This document shows, in pieces, positions 61,845 to 64,000 of a stretch of DNA of 64,000 nucleotides; within the stretch, counting starts at the first letter, position 1; the number at the start of each line of letters is the position of its first letter. This DNA comes from Bacteriovoracia bacterium (lineage in GTDB: Bacteria > Bdellovibrionota > Bacteriovoracia > Bacteriovoracales > Bacteriovoracaceae), in assembly GCA_030431635.1 (NCBI GenBank), contig JAUIIL010000003.1, positions 310,001-374,000 of the forward strand, given 5' to 3'. The notes beneath the pieces were generated by a model that was not told the origin of the DNA, did not search any database, and saw only the letters and a list, made by a program, of their open reading frames with translations. Position numbers and translations under genes: made by a program.

Positions 61845-64000
61845 TTAATGCCTGATGATTTCGTTTTTAAGGTGATCGAGTTTGGCCATGGCTTGAATAG
61901 GAGTCATATTCAAGAGGTCTAACTCATGGATTTCTCGTTCTAGTTTTTCAAGATACTCAGGTATATGAAAACTAGGCTCATCAGCAAGAAAGCTCAACTG
62001 GTTAAGAGTTGAAAGAGGTTTTTCTGATAAAAGATCTTGATGGGCCGAAGTATTTGTTTCAAGCGTTGAGAGGATTTCTTGTGAACGGTTAAGAATCTCT
62101 CTAGGTAATCCCGCAAGTTCGGCCACGTGAATCCCAAAACTCTGAGTCGCTCCCTCTTTAATAAGAGTATAAAGAAACTGAACTTTCCCTTTATAGTTCA
62201 CTGTTTTTACTGTGAGATTTTTGGCCGTGGGAAGTTTTTTTACGAGATCAATAAGTTCATGATAGTGAGTCGAAAAAAGGCAAATTGATTTGGTTTTTTC
62301 ATTTAAGTACTCTACTAGAGCCCAAGCAATACTTAGTCCATCAAAAGTAGAAGTTCCTCGTCCGATTTCATCTAGAATAATGAGCGAGCGATCAGAAGCA
62401 TGGCGAATAATTTCAGCTGTCTCAGACATCTCTACCATAAAAGTCGATTGCCCTTTTACGATATCGTCGCTGGCACCAAGACGGCTGAAAAGAAAATCAC
62501 AAAGACCGAGTTTGGCTTCTTTGGCCGGAACAAAAGAGCCTACTTGGGCCAAAAATTGAATAATGGCCATCTCTCTCATAACTGTGGTCTTCCCGGCCAT
62601 ATTGGGCCCAGTAATAAGACCAAAGAACTGAGATGAATCAAGCTGTAGGTTATGTGCGACGAACTGATCTTTGATATTGGCCTTAATGAGTGGATGCCAT
62701 CCATTTTTAACATGAAGGATTTTTTTATCAAAAAGTTGAGGTCTGACAAAGTTTTCCTGGATGGCAATCCAAGCCATACTTTGAAAAGAATCAATCAGAG
62801 CAATAGAGTTTGCACATTTAATAATATTGTCTTTAAGAGAAATAATTTTTTCGATGAGATCTTGGAATAAACTTTTTTCTAGCCGGTAGAGTTTGTCTTT
62901 GGCCGAAATCATTTCCTTTTCAAACTCATCTAGCTCTTCTGTTGTGTATCTTTCGTTATTAACCAGAGTTTGTCGTCTCACAAAGTTTTTGGGAACTTTC
63001 TTCAAATGTGATTTCGAGACTTCAATAAAGTATCCCGCTACATTATTTGATTTGATACGAAGATTTGAGATCCCTGTCTTTTTTCTGTACTGAGTTTCTA
63101 GTTTTACGAGCTCTTCAACTGTATTTTGTGTTAAATTGGCAAGCCTATCGCGTTGTTTGCTGGCTCCTTCTTTAATAAGGTTACCTTTTTCTAAAGAAGC
63201 GCCTACAGTATCATTAATTGTCTTAGTGATAAGAAGTGAGAGGGATTTTAATTCTTCGAACTCACTCTTCTTCCAAGATGGAATAACAGCTTTAACGTTT
63301 TTACCAATATGAGTGTGAATCTCTAAAAAAGCATTTATGGCTTGGGCCAAATTAATGAGATCCCCTCCATTGGCTTTTTGGCTAGTTACTTTGGCCATAA
63401 CTCTATCTATATCTCTGATGTCCTGAAGAGTTTGCCTTAAGTTAGAAAGAACTTCTTGCTTAGAAATAAAAAAATCAATGAGAGCATATCTTTTTTCAAT
63501 CTCAGATAAACTTCTTAGCGGAGTGAGAAAAAGGCTTTTAAGTTTTCGAACCCCCATGGAAGTTTTAGTTTTATCAACAAAACCCAAAATAGAGTCACTA
63601 TAATTTTCACGATTTTTTGGAAATATCTCTAGTCCAACAAGGGTAGGATAAGTGATTTTTAAAGTTGTATCGGTATTAATAAGTTTAAAAGGCCTGATAT
63701 GAGCTAGACTTTCAATAGCTTGAGTAGAGCAAATATAGTAGGCCAATGCTCCAATAGGGCAGAGGAGAGCGGCACAGTTTTTTAATGTTTCATCTCTTTT
63801 AAAACCAGGAATAAGTTTTTCAATATAAAGAGAGGAGTACTTTGCTTCAAAGTAGTCTTGGGAGAGATTTGTTTTTAAGAGCGATATTTTACTAAAAAAA
63901 TCATTAACTCTTTCAAACTGATCCCATTGGCCAAGATAAGAAATAAACTCATGAGGAGAGTAGATTTGTATCATCTCGATGAGCTCTAATTCGCTTTGAA
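61845..64000 (-). CDS. mutS: DNA mismatch repair protein MutS (5' end off the window)
   Basis: 718 codons are visible and the frame stays open to the right edge; an internal ATG at 63974 is not the true start. The visible part covers the connector, lever, clamp and ATPase domains: GPNMAGKTTVMREMAIIQFL (Walker A), DEIGRGTSTFDGLSIAWALV (Walker B/signature), STHYHELIDL, and the helix-turn-helix end. The N-terminal mismatch-binding domain with the FxE motif, roughly 150 residues, lies off the edge. It detects mismatches and recruits MutL. Confidence 0.96.
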   Translation of the reverse strand, partial: QSELELIEMIQIYSPHEFISYLGQWDQFERVNDFFSKISLLKTNLSQDYFEAKYSSLYIEKLIPGFKRDETLKNCAALLCPIGALAYYICSTQAIESLAHIRPFKLINTDTTLKITYPTLVGLEIFPKNRENYSDSILGFVDKTKTSMGVRKLKSLFLTPLRSLSEIEKRYALIDFFISKQEVLSNLRQTLQDIRDIDRVMAKVTSQKANGGDLINLAQAINAFLEIHTHIGKNVKAVIPSWKKSEFEELKSLSLLITKTINDTVGASLEKGNLIKEGASKQRDRLANLTQNTVEELVKLETQYRKKTGISNLRIKSNNVAGYFIEVSKSHLKKVPKNFVRRQTLVNNERYTTEELDEFEKEMISAKDKLYRLEKSLFQDLIEKIISLKDNIIKCANSIALIDSFQSMAWIAIQENFVRPQLFDKKILHVKNGWHPLIKANIKDQFVAHNLQLDSSQFFGLITGPNMAGKTTVMREMAIIQFLAQVGSFVPAKEAKLGLCDFLFSRLGASDDIVKGQSTFMVEMSETAEIIRHASDRSLIILDEIGRGTSTFDGLSIAWALVEYLNEKTKSICLFSTHYHELIDLVKKLPTAKNLTVKTVNYKGKVQFLYTLIKEGATQSFGIHVAELAGLPREILNRSQEILSTLETNTSAHQDLLSEKPLSTLNQLSFLADEPSFHIPEYLEKLEREIHELDLLNMTPIQAMAKLDHLKNEIIRH

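Overview
The window is a low-GC, gene-dense chromosomal segment of a Gram-negative, flagellated bacterium with a full outer-membrane assembly programme (BamA, Skp, Lol exporter, LpxD/FabZ/LpxA/LpxB/LpxK). The fliR-flhB-flhA-flhF-flhG-fliA order, the many exported proteins of unknown function, a lysine/alanine-rich histone H1-like protein, and frequent TTG/GTG starts suggest a predatory delta-proteobacterial relative of the Bacteriovorax/Halobacteriovorax group. That placement is inference from gene content, not from a marker search. I saw no tRNA, rRNA, IS element, prophage or CRISPR array.

Layout. 1-6493: end of a flagellar export/regulation operon (fliR end, flhB, flhA, an FlhF whose GTPase motifs are lost, flhG, fliA). 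6628-8979: membrane PAS/coiled-coil sensor-like protein. 8982-10413 (minus): mazG-coaE, divergent from ybeY. 11189-15442: an exported probable outer-membrane protein and a large lipoprotein. 15448-30632: a long plus-strand run with prfB (programmed +1 frameshift), lysS, lolC/E-lolD, bamA, skp, lpxD, fabZ, lpxA, a GnnA-like oxidoreductase, lpxB, lpxK, a DUF3108 protein and a glycosyltransferase. 30744-38149: rpsA, an exported protein, an RlmK-like methyltransferase (minus), clpS-clpA, an H1-like protein and a DUF502 membrane protein. 38156-41053 (minus): an exported DUF4185-like protein and umuDC, whose UmuD lacks the catalytic lysine.

41282-51794 is the accessory part. It holds a 49-residue exported protein followed by a C-rich stem-loop and strong terminator, an exported protein with an HExxH motif (minus), then three consecutive plus-strand genes for exported proteins: an unknown, a methyltransferase-fold protein, and a 1,638-residue protein with a degenerate M48-peptidase-like N-terminus and a C-terminal ABC1/UbiB-like kinase fold. 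A further exported unknown lies on the minus strand. Two neighbouring exported proteins with folds that normally need cytoplasmic cofactors (SAM, ATP) is the most striking feature; a role in another cell's cytoplasm is a hypothesis.

51876-64000: pepD, small membrane proteins (including a YggT family member), a probable outer-membrane protein, an S41-peptidase-like lipoprotein, an FtsB/DivIC-like division protein, a DUF192 lipoprotein, aspS, an RDD membrane protein and mutS, which runs off the right edge.
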